A program made the position numbers and the translations under genes. This document shows positions 43,685 through 54,032 of a DNA stretch of 64,000 nt, piece by piece. This DNA is from Chinchilla lanigera (lineage: Eukaryota > Chordata > Mammalia > Rodentia > Chinchillidae). A model generated the notes under the pieces. The model was not told the origin of the DNA. It did no database searches and saw nothing but the letters and a program-made list of their open reading frames with translations. The stretch lies in NCBI RefSeq assembly GCF_000276665.1, contig NW_004955480.1:7340565-7404564 (forward strand), given 5' to 3'. Positions within the stretch are counted from its first letter, which is position 1, and every line of letters begins with the position of its first letter.

Positions 43685-44095
43685 CAGTCCATTTAGGGTG
43701 CTATAACCTGTGCACACCCTGGGAAAAGTCTGGGAGACTGAGGAGGAGGATTACAAATTCAAGCGCAGCTTGGACAATGTAGCAACTTAGTAAGACCCTG
43801 TCTGAAAATAAAAACTTAAAAGGGGTTGGGAATGTAGCTCAGTGCTATAGTCTCCTGTACCTGGAAAAACAACAGCAATTAGGTGGCTTATAAACTGCAG
43901 AAATTTATTTCCCACAATTCTGGAGGCTGCAAAGTCCAAGATTTAAGTGCACTCTCCATGGACTTATAAGGACACTAATCTCACGAAGGAGGGCTCCCCC
44001 CATATGCCCTAATCATCACTGAGAGGTCCACCTCTGATTACCTTTACTTTGAAGATTAGAAACTTGGGGGAGACAGAAATGTTTAATCACAGCAC
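43685..44095 (-). mobile_element. ERVL-MaLR LTR, antisense, split by a SINE
   Basis: 'gtttcagtccatttagggtg' and 'ctataacc' before the SINE, then 'aggtggcttataaactgcag', 'aaatttatttcccacaattc', 'tggaggctgcaaagtccaag', 'ggacttataaggacactaat' and 'ggagggctccccccatatgc' after it. This is the reverse complement of an MST/MLT-type LTR, continuous once the SINE is removed. Confidence 0.85.
43708..43880 (+). mobile_element. B1-ID composite SINE (B1-dID type)
   Basis: 7SL-derived left part ('gtctgggagactgaggagga', 'ttcaagcgcagcttggacaa', 'gcaacttagtaagaccctgt', 'ctgaaaataaaaac') is joined to an ID-like right part ('ggggttgggaatgtagctca', 'gtgctatagtctcctgtacc', 'tggaaaaac'). The fusion of a B1 monomer with a tRNA-derived ID is a known dimeric SINE design in some rodent lineages. 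It sits inside the MaLR LTR. Confidence 0.85.
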
Positions 44096-44248
44096 TATAT
44101 CTCAGAGAACTAGTATGGAATTTAGCACAAAGACTTGTTGAATAAAGAAAATATATTAATTCAGAATTATTTTTATCAGCATTTTTGGTACTTCTACCAT
44201 CAAAAGAAACAATAGGTATGTTCTACAATTTAAAAGTAACTGTTGGCA
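44096..44248. other. Unassigned sequence
   Basis: Nothing recognised beyond a faint L2-like 'gacttgttgaataaagaaaa' at 44131. Confidence 0.4.
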
Positions 44249-44311
44249 TTTTGCTATTGTTCTTTTTTTTTTCAATTCTTTATTGCTATTTGCTATTGTT
44301 CTTTTCTTTTA
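44249..44311 (+). repeat. Local duplication of TTTGCTATTGTTCTTTT
   Basis: TTTGCTATTGTTCTTTT occurs at 44252-44268 and again at 44288-44304, separated by a T-run and 'caattctttattgcta'. Confidence 0.85.
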
Positions 44312-44689
44312 ATTCTCTTTAAAATAAAAAGGTAACATCTGAGATGTTACCACAAGATTTGTCTGTGTAATCTTTTCACTTAAAAAAAGAAAACAAAAAG
44401 ATTATACAATTACTAGGTAAGTGAAAAATGTCCTTATATATGTTTTTCAGATCTCTTTCTAACATAAGGTTGCTTATTGCTCTTGAGTTCAGATTTGATT
44501 GGAAAGAGGACTTGAGACTAACCTAAGGAACTCATGTAACCGACTCATAGCCTATTAAATATTACTCTCTATAAACTATTCTAGCAGCTAGGGAAACAGT
44601 AATGGCCCAGACAGAAACTGACTCTGACTTTGAAGAGTATAAAATTGTCCAGAGGATGAGAAAATTGTCACAATATCCCCACATAACCC
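44312..44689. other. Unassigned sequence
   Basis: AT-rich, with a short palindromic run 'ggtaacatctgagatgttac' at 44331-44350 (stem GTAACATCT/AGATGTTAC with a 1-2 nt loop). Otherwise featureless. Confidence 0.5.
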
Positions 44690-45135
44690 CAAATCTGAGT
44701 GGTTTAGAATAACAAGCACGTCTTTCTTTCTTGTTAGTGGCTGTGGTGGGCGAGGGCAGCTCCATGGCAGGCAGCAGGTGGACTAATCCTGGCCTCAGGC
44801 TCCAGGTTGGGTTTGGTGCCTGAAACTCCTTAGAACTGCAGTTTTCGGTCTCATTGTTCTCACAGTGAATTCCTGGAGGGGACAGAGAGGATGCAAACTT
44901 TTCATGCCTCCTGATTGCTCAGCTAGGAGAACAGGTATTGTATGGCTTCTACCCACTTTCCTTGGCCAAAGGATGTCACATGGTAACATCTAACTTCTGT
45001 GGGTAGGAAAATACACCCTGACCCCCTTTACCAGGAGACGGGCAAAGTTAGATGCCACGGGGTGAGGATGTGTGACTGTAGCATAGAGGTGCTTGAGCAT
45101 GTCAGGGACTCCACCTCCTGCGGTGAGGTACAAAG
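44690..45135 (-). mobile_element. Ancient LTR-like repeat, subfamily uncertain
   Basis: 'ctgagtggtttagaataaca', 'gtggactaatcctggcctca', 'tgattgctcagctaggagaa', 'ccttggccaaaggatgtcac', 'atggtaacatctaacttctg' and 'ggaaaatacaccctgacccc' follow a remembered antisense mammalian LTR pattern (gtggcttaaaacaac ... gccaaagcaagtcacatgg ... ggggaagtacactctgccc). The exact family is not resolved. The 64- to 67-codon frames here are artefacts. Confidence 0.4.
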
Positions 45136-46909
45136 GGCAGGTGACCACTGTAAATCTTTACAACAACTTCATAAATTATATATTATGACAGTTGCATAAA
45201 CTATAATGGCTCATGTACAACTAGTAACAGAAATTATGTTTTTCTATCATAAGGGTGGAGAAACTTAAGTTATAGTGTAGAAAGGTAAAATTTCCTCTCA
45301 ACCAATGGTCTTTACGTACTAAGAAAAATTCAGTGTAATCGTGAAGAGAAACAGCATCTCAGACCAAGTGGAAACACAGAGGACCCCACCAGTCTGCTGC
45401 AGTGCTTCCTGTTTTCCTTGATTTTCCACCTGCTCCCTGGCTGTGTCAGAATCCAGTGTGAGAGAGCAGCTTATGGCTTCTACATGTAAGGAATTTACAT
45501 GAGTTTGGAATCTACACTATTGTCCTTCCAACATACAGTCCACCTAGCAAGCATCATTCTCTACTAATTTTGACCAAAGGCCTTTTTTATGAGAGTACAT
45601 CATTGACCAGCAGAATAGATATTGAACTAGCAGCCCAGTCTTTCATTTGTAAATTTTTTCTTGCTGTGGACTTTAGCCAGGATTTAGTCTTTCCCTACAA
45701 ATCATGTGAGTTACGTGAATAAATACATACAAGAAGCCAGTCCAGGTGAACACTATTTGCAACTGAAGCAGATAATCTGGGAACATCTTATTCTCCCAAA
45801 CACACATTATCGAAATATTTGTAAATAAATCCTCCTTCCTAATATTAGAGCTGCGTGGATTGATTATAGTTTTAGGTCTCAAAAGAAAGGAAAAGAACCC
45901 TGGTTAATTTTTTTTAAAAAAGGAATCTATTGGAAAGCTATCATGGACTTCTAGCAAAAGATTTAGAAAGGATCAAGGACTTTTGCAGTTCTGGAAGCCA
46001 GAGGAAACAAATCATTGTAATGGTGTCATGCAGGAAAAGACCTTACCTTCTTAGGCACCACTGACACAATGAATGAGTTCTACCTTTTCTCAGTCTTGTT
46101 GACTTTGCTCACAATTCAGATTCCAGGAAAGAATTACCTTCTTGGCTTAGCTTGGAAATTGGAAATTCCTGCTTGGCTTAGCCTACGAAACTGAGGAGTA
46201 TCTAATTAGCAGACTCCTAAGATAAATTCAGTAGGTAAAGTTCTACCCTAAAGGAAATAGGAATCTGTTAGCTCGAAGAATGGTTGTTGGATAAATGCAA
46301 AACAAGAAACATCTACTACACTAATATGGTAAACCTATATTAAATTTTGGACATGTTCATAAATTATATCTAATTTCAGACAATCTGTGCAGTTGGTGGT
46401 ATTACTCTTTGCACATAAATTAGTTACAATAACAATGATAATGCATACAGTATATTGGCCATACATACTAAATGACAGGCATTATATACATGAGCTGCTT
46501 TGCTTTTAGGAAAAATTAGCTTTAGAAAAGGGGGTAAGGAAGATGAGAACATTCAAAACATAGAGTCTGTGTTTTTTATTTCATGATTCCATCTTAGGAA
46601 ATATACTGACAATCAGAAAGAGGTCTTTCCAAATTGGGGCCAAGTGTTGTCACTTAAACATCACAAACCAAATGGGAATAAAATATATGAAACTCAAAGA
46701 ATTAGATATTTCTAATCTCTTCTCTTTTTGATCATTTCCAGCAGTGCTTCACAAGGATTTCTTTTCTCCTGAAGGAACACTGGTCTTTGTTTCATTTTCT
46801 TCATTCCCCGTTCTCAGCTCTAGATTTTTAGAATTTCAAGAATTACACACCTATTGTAAATCTTTCCTTTTGTAAGACAGAGATAATGTGCTAACATAGG
46901 AAGGACACA
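45136..46909. other. Unassigned AT-rich sequence
   Basis: About 1.8 kb without a recognised repeat apart from a small local duplication around 'cttggcttagc' (46141-46184). Confidence 0.5.
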
Positions 46910-46990
46910 AGCAGTAATAGCAATACCCACAGCATCAGTAATAATCATAGCAGCAACAGTAACAATGCCAGCAGTAACAGTCACAACCCA
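46910..46990 (+). repeat. Degenerate CAGTAA/CAGCAA trinucleotide-like repeat
   Basis: GCAGTAATAGCAATACCCAC continues through CAGCATCAGTAATAATCATA, GCAGCAACAGTAACAATGCC and AGCAGTAACAGTCAC, with strong 3-bp periodicity. Confidence 0.7.
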
Positions 46991-47435
46991 GCTCTGTGCC
47001 AGGTAATGTTCTAGCCCACACCTATTCTTTCATTTTATCACGACTTCATTTGAACCAGCTGAGACACCATAAGTTTTGTCTGCAGCACTGCAGCCACTGT
47101 AAGAAGTTAAGCAGACCTGATGCAAATTTTCCTCTTCTTCTTAGGAGCTGTGTGATAGTTGGAGGGTTACTTCATTCCTCTGTCTCAGCTCTGTCCTCAG
47201 TAAAAACCTCTTGCTTCTGTGTATGCTCAATGCCTGGCCTTGTGCCTAATGCAGGGTAGAGCCTCCTCCTCTGGGTGGCTGCTATTATCATTTTATCACA
47301 CCTATTCTAATAAGGAAACCACTTCAGCACTGGAGCCCATGACCATTCAAGATCACACCTCTGCCAAGTCAGTTTGGGGCACTTACTTTCTCTCCAGCCC
47401 TGTAATCTGCTTTGCTTTACTTCCGGGAGCAAAAT
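46991..47435. other. Unassigned sequence, possible reversed MIR scraps
   Basis: 'ctgtgccaggtaatgttcta' (46993) and 'cattttatcac' at two places recall reversed MIR/L2 ends, but the matches are short. Two plus-strand frames (87 and 74 codons) have no domain. Confidence 0.4.
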
Positions 47436-47439
47436 GGGT

Positions 47440-47640
47440 TTAGGAGGCTGGTCTTATAGCCTGAGGTCATTACATACTCCTCTGTGCTTCCGCCTTCTCT
47501 GCAGTAAAAAGGAGACATTAAAAGCTCCTCCCTCAAAGGACTATTTCAAGTAACAAATGAGTTAATATATGTAAAACACACTTAACGCAAAATGAGAACT
47601 ATTTATATCATATAGCTCAATAAACACTGTGATTTGCTCA
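47440..47640 (+). mobile_element. MIR SINE
   Basis: 'cctgaggtcattacatactc', 'ctctgtgcttccgccttctc', 'tgcagtaaaaaggagacatt', 'tttcaagtaacaaatgagtt' and 'aatatatgtaaaacacactt' fit the MIR core to 3' part. Confidence 0.7.
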
Positions 47641-49389
47641 CTCATTTGCCCCTTGTATTAGCTGATGAGAACATTTATCAATTCAGCAGGGGGCTCTAAC
47701 TTTTTTCATGAAGTCATTACCTAAAGTGTTTTTGTGTTCAAACTGGTCCAGGAGGTGTCAGAAGTGACTGCTGGCACTCACAAGCCAATGAAATTTTGTT
47801 CTTGCTACATGTCCCCCATTCTGTGTATCTGCACGGGGACCCTGGTAAGAGGATTCCACGTGTCTCCCCTACACCAGTCTGGCTCCTGCTCAGAGTAGCT
47901 TGGTTGCTCCAATTCAAGCCTGTTCTTGCAGGCCTGATGTGATTGCATAGGAAAGGCCATGCAAAAGTAAAATAAATATAGGCTTTTTTTTTTTTAAACT
48001 CACTGGAGTCCACAAGTAAAAAAGCAGATTGCGATGTATTTAAGTGTAAGTGAGATTGTAGTTGTATTGTTTTTTCTAAGATGTTTAATACCTCTCAGGA
48101 TAAGAATATCTTATGCAGCCACCAAGTATGCTCAGCACGTAGCATTAAAAACCTGTACGTTTTGGGTTGCCTCCATGGTCACAAGCATCAGTTTGGAATT
48201 TCCAAATGAAAAATGAGAAGTTAGGTTGTCCCACAGAGGATGGGGAGCCATGCAATACTTGAGAGCTATTTATATTAATAATTACTCACATTTTGTCTAA
48301 AATACAAATTTAACCGAATGCTCTGTATTTTCATTTGTTAAAACTGGCGATGCTACACCCATCTGTTCTAAGTAGATGAGCCTCAGCCATCTTACAAACA
48401 GAGTGCATTGTGGGGATTCTAGCCCCTCCCTAGTACCCAGCCAGAGATGAGATATAAACAGAGAAAGGCTGAATGAAGTTTCCTTTGGAATAATGATCTT
48501 TTTGAGCCACAAATCTATCTTTGACCCTTTTTTTGGTCCTTTATACTTTTAATTTTGGAAGGTTGAAGTTATTGCCTGATCTTACAATTCTTAATAAGAA
48601 TTTTAATTCTTACTTCTCAATTTCTTTGTATTTCTAGATACTCTGCATACCTCACCAACTCAGATATTCTCCATGAGAACAGATCTCTATTTGCATAATG
48701 GATGTGGATACCAGGCCATCATTGATCTAATTACATAATAAAAGTCAGTGGAAAAATAGTATTGATATACGGAACTTATTTTACAGACAAACACAGAGGC
48801 GCATCCTGTCCTTACAAACTGGAAAGAAACACTTATTACTTCATAATAGCATGAGGGAATGAAATCTGTACCAGGATTTCCTACACAGTTAGTTTAGTGA
48901 CGATCCTTATCATGTAGTGTTAGTTTGATTTTTACAACAAGGATCAAACAGTAGTAGAATCTTTTATTTCAAGCATATTCACTTCATAAAGTCCTGAGAA
49001 AACTCAGGGAGATAGTTTGGGCTCTGTGTTAGGAAGAGCTCTCACAGTGACAGATAAAGTTCGCAATTCTCTGATAGTGATGCTATCGTCTCCTGCCCTA
49101 GACTTCTGTTTGTTCTGCTCTCCTGGCTGGACTACAGTTCCTTTACTTCTTATTTGAACAAATGAATAAAAAGCTGTTTAATAATACGAAGGGCTGCCTC
49201 TTAAAATAGGAAACTCAGTTCCCTAGGGGTGAAGGAGAGAAGCTGGCTGATCTATCATGAGAATTATCGAGGAAAAGATTCTGTCATTGACTGGAAGTTT
49301 CTCTTGGTTCTGTTATGAGTCCATTTATTGTCAAGATTTTGGGGATTCTGTATAACTATGTTTATGACCAGATGACTGAGACGCTTATT
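47641..49389. other. Unassigned AT-rich sequence
   Basis: About 1.7 kb. A 91-codon minus-strand frame (47738-48013) begins in a K-run encoded by a T-tract. No coding evidence, no recognised repeat. Confidence 0.5.
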
Positions 49390-50225
49390 ACATGAAAATA
49401 AACCACTGCCTAGGAACCATAAAAGAAAATAAGTTTACCTTTACACAAATTAAAAACTTTTTTGCATGCCACATAAAACTACTAGTAAATACAAAGTAAG
49501 TAAGTGAAAAGAAAACTAGCAAACCAGGAAGAAATATTTGTAATATGAATTGTAAAGCAAATTTCCTTAATTTACAAAGAACCCAAAGAAAAGAATGAAA
49601 GATAAACAACCTAGTAATAAAGGGCAAAGGATATGAAAAACAGTTCAGAAAAGAATGCAAATGGCCAATAAACATATGAAAAGACGCTCTACCTCATTCA
49701 TAATTAAAGAAATGCAAATCAAATACATTTTATCCATACACGGAGAAAGCTGTCAGCCTGACAGATTAGAAGTTTGTTAATAACATGGATCTGTGAGGTG
49801 TTTAGAAGAGGATTATCTTTCACTAACTCATAGGAGTGGGAATAGTGACATCATATTTGAGCTTTTGAGGATAATTTGACAACATCTGTCAAAATTTTGT
49901 TGCTGATATTCTTTTGACCCAAAAATTTTGTCCTCAGGAATTTTTTTCACTAATGTGCTGCCCAGTGTATCAAGGTATTCATTGTTCAAGTATGGGCTGT
50001 GAAATGTTTGTAATTATAAACAAGGCAAAACTGAAAGCAACTTGTCAACAGGAAGCTGAGAAATAAAAATAAACTGCTGTGTATTCCATTTGGATGGAGG
50101 TAGTACTTGGTTGGGTCTGTATGGAAAACTTTTTAGTATATTTTATTAACTGAAAACACCAGAACAGAGAATAGGGCATAAATTATGATCTATTTTGTTA
50201 TAATATAAAGAAAGATTGTACACAG
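49390..50225 (+). mobile_element. Old L1 LINE, sense, ~0.8 kb
   Basis: Landmarks of the L1 ORF2 end: 'aaattaaaaacttttttgca', 'gaagaaatatttgtaatatg', 'gcaaatttccttaatttaca', 'gggcaaaggatatgaaaaac', 'aatgcaaatggccaataaac', 'atatgaaaagacgctctacc', 'aaagaaatgcaaatcaaata'. 3' UTR-like text follows to about 50,220. Many stops. The 95-codon minus-strand frame is an artefact. Confidence 0.85.
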
Positions 50226-50254
50226 CTTAAGGAGAATTCATTTTTTTCTACGAA

Positions 50255-50960
50255 TCTTATTTGGTACTGACAGTGTTCCAAGGACTATTATAGGTAGTGG
50301 TTCTGCAGTGATGAAGAAATTTCTGTTGCATCATCTTTTTTCTTTACTGCACTTACACTGCATCAGTCACTCCTACAATTATGTATTTCTTCCTTGGTTT
50401 CTTGATCCTTGCTCCCTACAGTGATTACCTGATAAGAGCAGAGACTGTCTCTTTCCAGCACTGGGTTGGGGAACTAGAAAACCTCCCTCTGGAGGTTCTA
50501 GAATCCAAGAGGGGAATGAAACGCCCTTCAGGATCAAGAAGAGAAAGTGACAGCAGTGAAGGCAAGCACGGTCCTGAAGGCAAGAACAGGGTAGTGGCCT
50601 GGAGAAGGTGTGGGAGGACAGAGGTGGGAGGAAAAGAGGCAAAGGACACATGGGAAGGTGGCAGATAGGTGGGCAGGAGTTAAATCCCAGGGGCTCTAAG
50701 AAACCCTGGTGATGAGTTGGCCTGAAAGGGAAACTGACGAGGATTTTGAGCAGCAGAGTGACTTGATCTGCTTTGTGGTTTCCCAAAGTCCTTCCAGAGG
50801 TCTTAGGGAGGACTCACTAAGGGAGGCGGAGGGCAGCAGGGAGCAGGTAGAAACTACTGCAGAGGCCCCAGCAAGAGAGCTGGAAGGACCGGACAAGAGT
50901 GCTTCCCCGAGGGGACCACAGAGTTCTGCCGAGTTGGAGGGACAAACAGGGGACCGCGGT
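50255..50960 (-). mobile_element. L2 LINE, antisense, ~0.7 kb
   Basis: 'tactgacagtgttccaagga' and 'tctgcagtgatgaagaaatt' (reversed L2 end), and further in 'gacgaggattttgagcagca', 'gagtgacttgatctgctttg', 'gggcagcagggagcaggtag', which match the reversed L2 body (gggttttgagcaggggagtgacatgatctgattt ... gtggaagcagggagacc). Frames of 74-135 codons on both strands over 50379-50963 derive from it. Confidence 0.65.
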
Positions 50961-51019
50961 TAGTTAGTTCCTCCCCGTAAAGAAAGAGGAATCACTCCAA
51001 GCGGAGGAAGCAGAAATGT

Positions 51020-51100
51020 GGATGGACTCTGAGAATCTGCATTTCTGAAGCTTTGTCAATGAGTCTAATGCCCACCCCAGGCTGCAGGACCCATGTCGTC
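51020..51100 (+). mobile_element. Possible hAT-Charlie MER5-like fragment
   Basis: 'actctgagaatctgcatttc', 'tgaagctttgtcaatgagtc' and 'taatgcccaccccagg' recall MER5A-type text (gaatctgcatttctaacaagttcccaggtgatgctgatgc). Short and diverged. Confidence 0.35.
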
Positions 51101-52067
51101 AGCATGATGGCAACATTTAGATCCCATCTTGCAGTAGGCATTTTAGGTTCTGTAAGAAAAACTGAGAGAGCCCAAAGTGACACCCTGATGTGCAGAAACA
51201 GCTAGTATTCCTCCAGTGACAAATTTACAACAGAGAAACTACAAGTTTTTAGCAAATGCAGTCCACTTGTAAACCCCGCTGGGGCACGCAAATGTCTTCA
51301 GCCCGCTGCCCCTTTTTTGGCTCTGGAATTATAGCTGTGCTTCCTACATATCTCAAAGCAGGCTGTAGACCGATGATGGATTCTGACTCCTGGAGATGAC
51401 TTTTCCTTTTCTATCTATTAATTTCTTTGGGGAAAAAACAATTCATAATGTAGGCGACAACTTAAATTACTTTTGTTTAATACTCATAAGCAGAGGGATC
51501 ATTATTAGCTCACTGCTGAAAGACTGGCTACTTGGGGAGTTTGAGCTGCTCCGGGGACAAGGACACAGAAAAGCTTGTTCTTGCCTCCAGATCTGGGACT
51601 GAGTGACAGGGCAGAAAACTGGTTCTGGGCCTCTCCTGGGAAGCAGAGCACTGAGGGTCTCTTGTCTATGTAGAGGGGACAGAGAAGCCACCTGTTGTAA
51701 GGCTGGTCCCACTGTTTTTCTTCCTTTCTTCTCTTTGAAGCCTTTGCTGCTGAGAGGCCCCCTATCAATTCCCACATTCAGCTCAGGAATCCCTACGCTC
51801 TGAGTTTTCATGCTTTTCCAAGCAGCGCAGTACTGAAGACCAAGCCACCGGAAGACACTAATACTGCCATGTTGGTGACTTAATGCAAGCACCCGCAAAG
51901 GACAGCCTGGAGCCAAATCAGACACAGTCTCACTTTGTACATGGCCTGCAAGCTGAGTAGCTTCTACGTTTTAGATGTTTGGGGAAAAAAAAAAAACAGA
52001 GGAATAATATTTTATGACATGTTAAAGTTATGTGAAGCTCTGATTTCAATGTCCATAGCTAAAGCTT
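51101..52067. other. Unassigned sequence
   Basis: Moderate GC at 51500-51800. A 152-codon minus-strand frame (51467-51925) overlaps a 90-codon minus and a 66-codon plus frame. No domain, signal peptide or motif recognised in any. Confidence 0.45.
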
Positions 52068-52232
52068 TCTTGGAAACCCAGCCACACCCATTTATTCATG
52101 TGTTATATTCTCTATGGTTGATTTTGCTCCATGGGGACCAGTTTGAATAGTCTTCACAGAGACTTGATGGCCTGCAAAGCTTAAATATTTTATTTGATCA
52201 TTTGGAGAAAAAGTTTGAGTACCCCTGGTTCA
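52068..52232 (-). mobile_element. MER20-like hAT-Charlie MITE
   Basis: 'ttggaaacccagccacaccc', 'atttattcatgtgttatatt', 'ctctatggttgattttgctc', 'gacttgatggcctgcaaagc', 'ttaaatattttatttgatca' and 'gaaaaagtttgagtacccct' align along the MER20-type consensus (ttggaacacagccacgccc ... gtctatggctgctttcgc ... cctaaaatatttactatctgg ... aaaaagtttgccgacccctg). Strand is given by the usual numbering as I remember it. Orientation is uncertain. Confidence 0.7.
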
Positions 52233-52680
52233 ATCTCTTCAAATTAGGAGATGCTCACAGTAAAAAAAAAAAAAAAAAAGATATTAAGATATATTTTAGT
52301 GCATTGGGACTTTTTGTATAACTTCTTTTTTTTTAAACGATGTTTTGGTAACTTTTCCACTTTAAAGGCTGTACTTTTTCTTACTAAACCTGATCACTTT
52401 TCATGGTGTCTCTACTTCTGTGACAGTTTGGGGCCTCAGCAGAGAGGCTTCACAGAGACAGAGTCGTACTGAGGCCAACAGTCAGGTACTGCGATGCGAC
52501 CCTGTCCCCACGGATGTGAATGCAGCATTTCCTGTAAATATAAAGATTTTTCTCTCTGCGGGGCCCATGCTCCCATGCTGATACTAACCAGAAGGAGGAA
52601 CAATTACAAGGGCACCTGACTCCATCCTTTCTCACCCTTGCAAGGAAGCAAACCAGGATGCAAATTTATGGGGGTAATCT
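52233..52680. other. Unassigned sequence with 18-bp poly(A)
   Basis: Poly(A) at 52262-52279 follows the MER20-like element by 30 bp. No retrocopy body recognised. Nothing else seen. Confidence 0.5.
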
Positions 52681-53280
52681 GAATCTGCTTCCGTGTATAC
52701 AGAAAATAAATCATTCAAGCCCTCAACGGTGTGAATTACCCCTTGTCGCCCCTTGGCTGACGCGTCCTATCACTGAGTCTGAGCACAGCTGAAAAGCACA
52801 GCTCCACTGAGCTGCTCTGGGGCTGCGAGGGCCGTTGGTGGCTGGTTTTATTTTCTTCTGCCTCAAAGCTGCCGAGTAGCTGAATGCCCACGTTGAGAGG
52901 CAGCTTCTTCAGTCGGGATTTGGTTCACACGCTTGGGATAACTTCCTGGAAGGATTTTAATGGATTTCTGACCCTGATAGTTGCTTGCGAAAACAGCGTT
53001 TGGCAAACACGTTGCCGTATTTACTTGCGCGTTCACACTTTCCTCCAGCTTTGAGAGGCAACTCGGAAGAGCGGTTTCTGTTCCTCTTCTGCTCCCTTCT
53101 CTCCACAGTTCTCTTTCCTCTGTTTTGAGAACAGTGACCAGTCACAGCTGGTGCAAGAGCGTAAGGCTGAGGGAAGAACGCTCCCTGCATGATATTGTAG
53201 TAGCGTTGTGGTTCATGTTTATTTTAACGAAAGCTGCTTGCGTGAAGAAAGCGCAGCCAGCTAAATGAGGCATTGATGTG
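52681..53280. promoter_or_regulatory. CpG-enriched repeat-free block (candidate regulatory element)
   Basis: By hand count, 52741-53280 holds 23 CpG dinucleotides in 540 bp. The surrounding tens of kilobases typically show only a few per kilobase. Examples: ctgacgcgtcc (52758), gggctgcgagggccgttgg (52820), cttgcgcgttc (53025), gaaagcgcagcc (53248). No repeat family is recognisable. A 95-codon plus frame (52981-53268) opposes 77- and 100-codon minus frames, all without domains. Possible enhancer, minor promoter or unannotated exon. None is demonstrated. Confidence 0.35.
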
Positions 53281-53429
53281 TTCTCTCCTTTTGAGCAAGG
53301 ACTGCCAAGTGGGCTCCCGCAGCCCGTCTGCAAGGCATCTCCTTCTTTGCCCCCACATCTTGAAGCACTGGATGGATGGAGGCTTCTGATGGCATGTGTG
53401 CTGCAGGCTTCAGCAGGAAGAAACTCTCT

Positions 53430-53605
53430 AGATGAACCCAACACTCTAGGAGGCTGAGGCAGGGGAATTGAAAGTTTGAGCCTAACCTGGGCAACTTAGG
53501 GCGACCCAAACATGTAGTTCAACAATTTAAAAAATTAGAGTTAAAAAAACAATTTAAAGGGTATGGGTTGAAACTTAGTGTGAAGGCCCTGGGTTCCGTG
53601 CTGTG
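53430..53605 (+). mobile_element. B1-ID composite SINE (B1-dID type)
   Basis: 'cactctaggaggctgaggca', 'ggggaattgaaagtttgagc' and 'ctaacctgggcaacttaggg' (B1 part), an A/T-rich linker, then 'gggtatgggttgaaacttag' and 'gaaggccctgggttccgtgc' (decayed ID part). Same architecture as the copy at 43.7 kb. Confidence 0.8.
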
Positions 53606-53998
53606 TGCTGTCCACCTTTGAGCGCAGTCTTTGACCTGTGATTATAATCTCTTTCCTCTCTGTTCCGCAGCCTACTCACTACATGTCTAGGGTGAGCACA
53701 CACTCCGTGAGACACATGCAGCCATAAAACCTCCCAGCTCACTTCTCAGAAGCTGTCCCTGTCCTTAGGTGATGGGTGATGAGAGGGGTACACACTTAAA
53801 GTGTTAGTACAGCAGACACACTTAGGACAATGGTGGGTGTGTAGCAGATATGTAATGAAAACTGGAACGTAATGACTGTAACTCTGATGTCCTATCAATG
53901 CAGAAAGCATGTGGCTTCCCAACAACAGCTTCAAACGGGAAACAAGAAAACCTTGCATAGTAATGTCTCTACTCAGCCTTCTTACCTCCCCAAGCTTT
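53606..53998. other. Unassigned sequence
   Basis: No recognised element. Confidence 0.5.
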
Positions 53999-54032
53999 TC
54001 ATTCATTCATTCATTCATTCATTCATTCATTC
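53999..54032 (+). repeat. (ATTC)n tetranucleotide microsatellite
   Basis: Eight uninterrupted ATTC units after CTTTTC. It could have grown from an L2 tail, but no L2 body is visible beside it. Confidence 0.95.

Noticed and set aside
44331..44350. Short inverted repeat as a terminator or hairpin gene
   Set aside because: A 9-bp stem by chance in AT-rich DNA. Bacterial-type terminators do not apply here.
50379..50786. 135-codon minus-strand and 95-codon plus-strand frames
   Set aside because: Explained by an antisense L2 body.
51467..51925. 152-codon minus-strand frame
   Set aside because: Overlaps frames on both strands in a GC-richer patch. No domain, signal peptide or splice-site context.
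53999..54032. L2 3' end suggested by ATTC repeats
   Set aside because: No L2 body on either side. Treated as a simple repeat.
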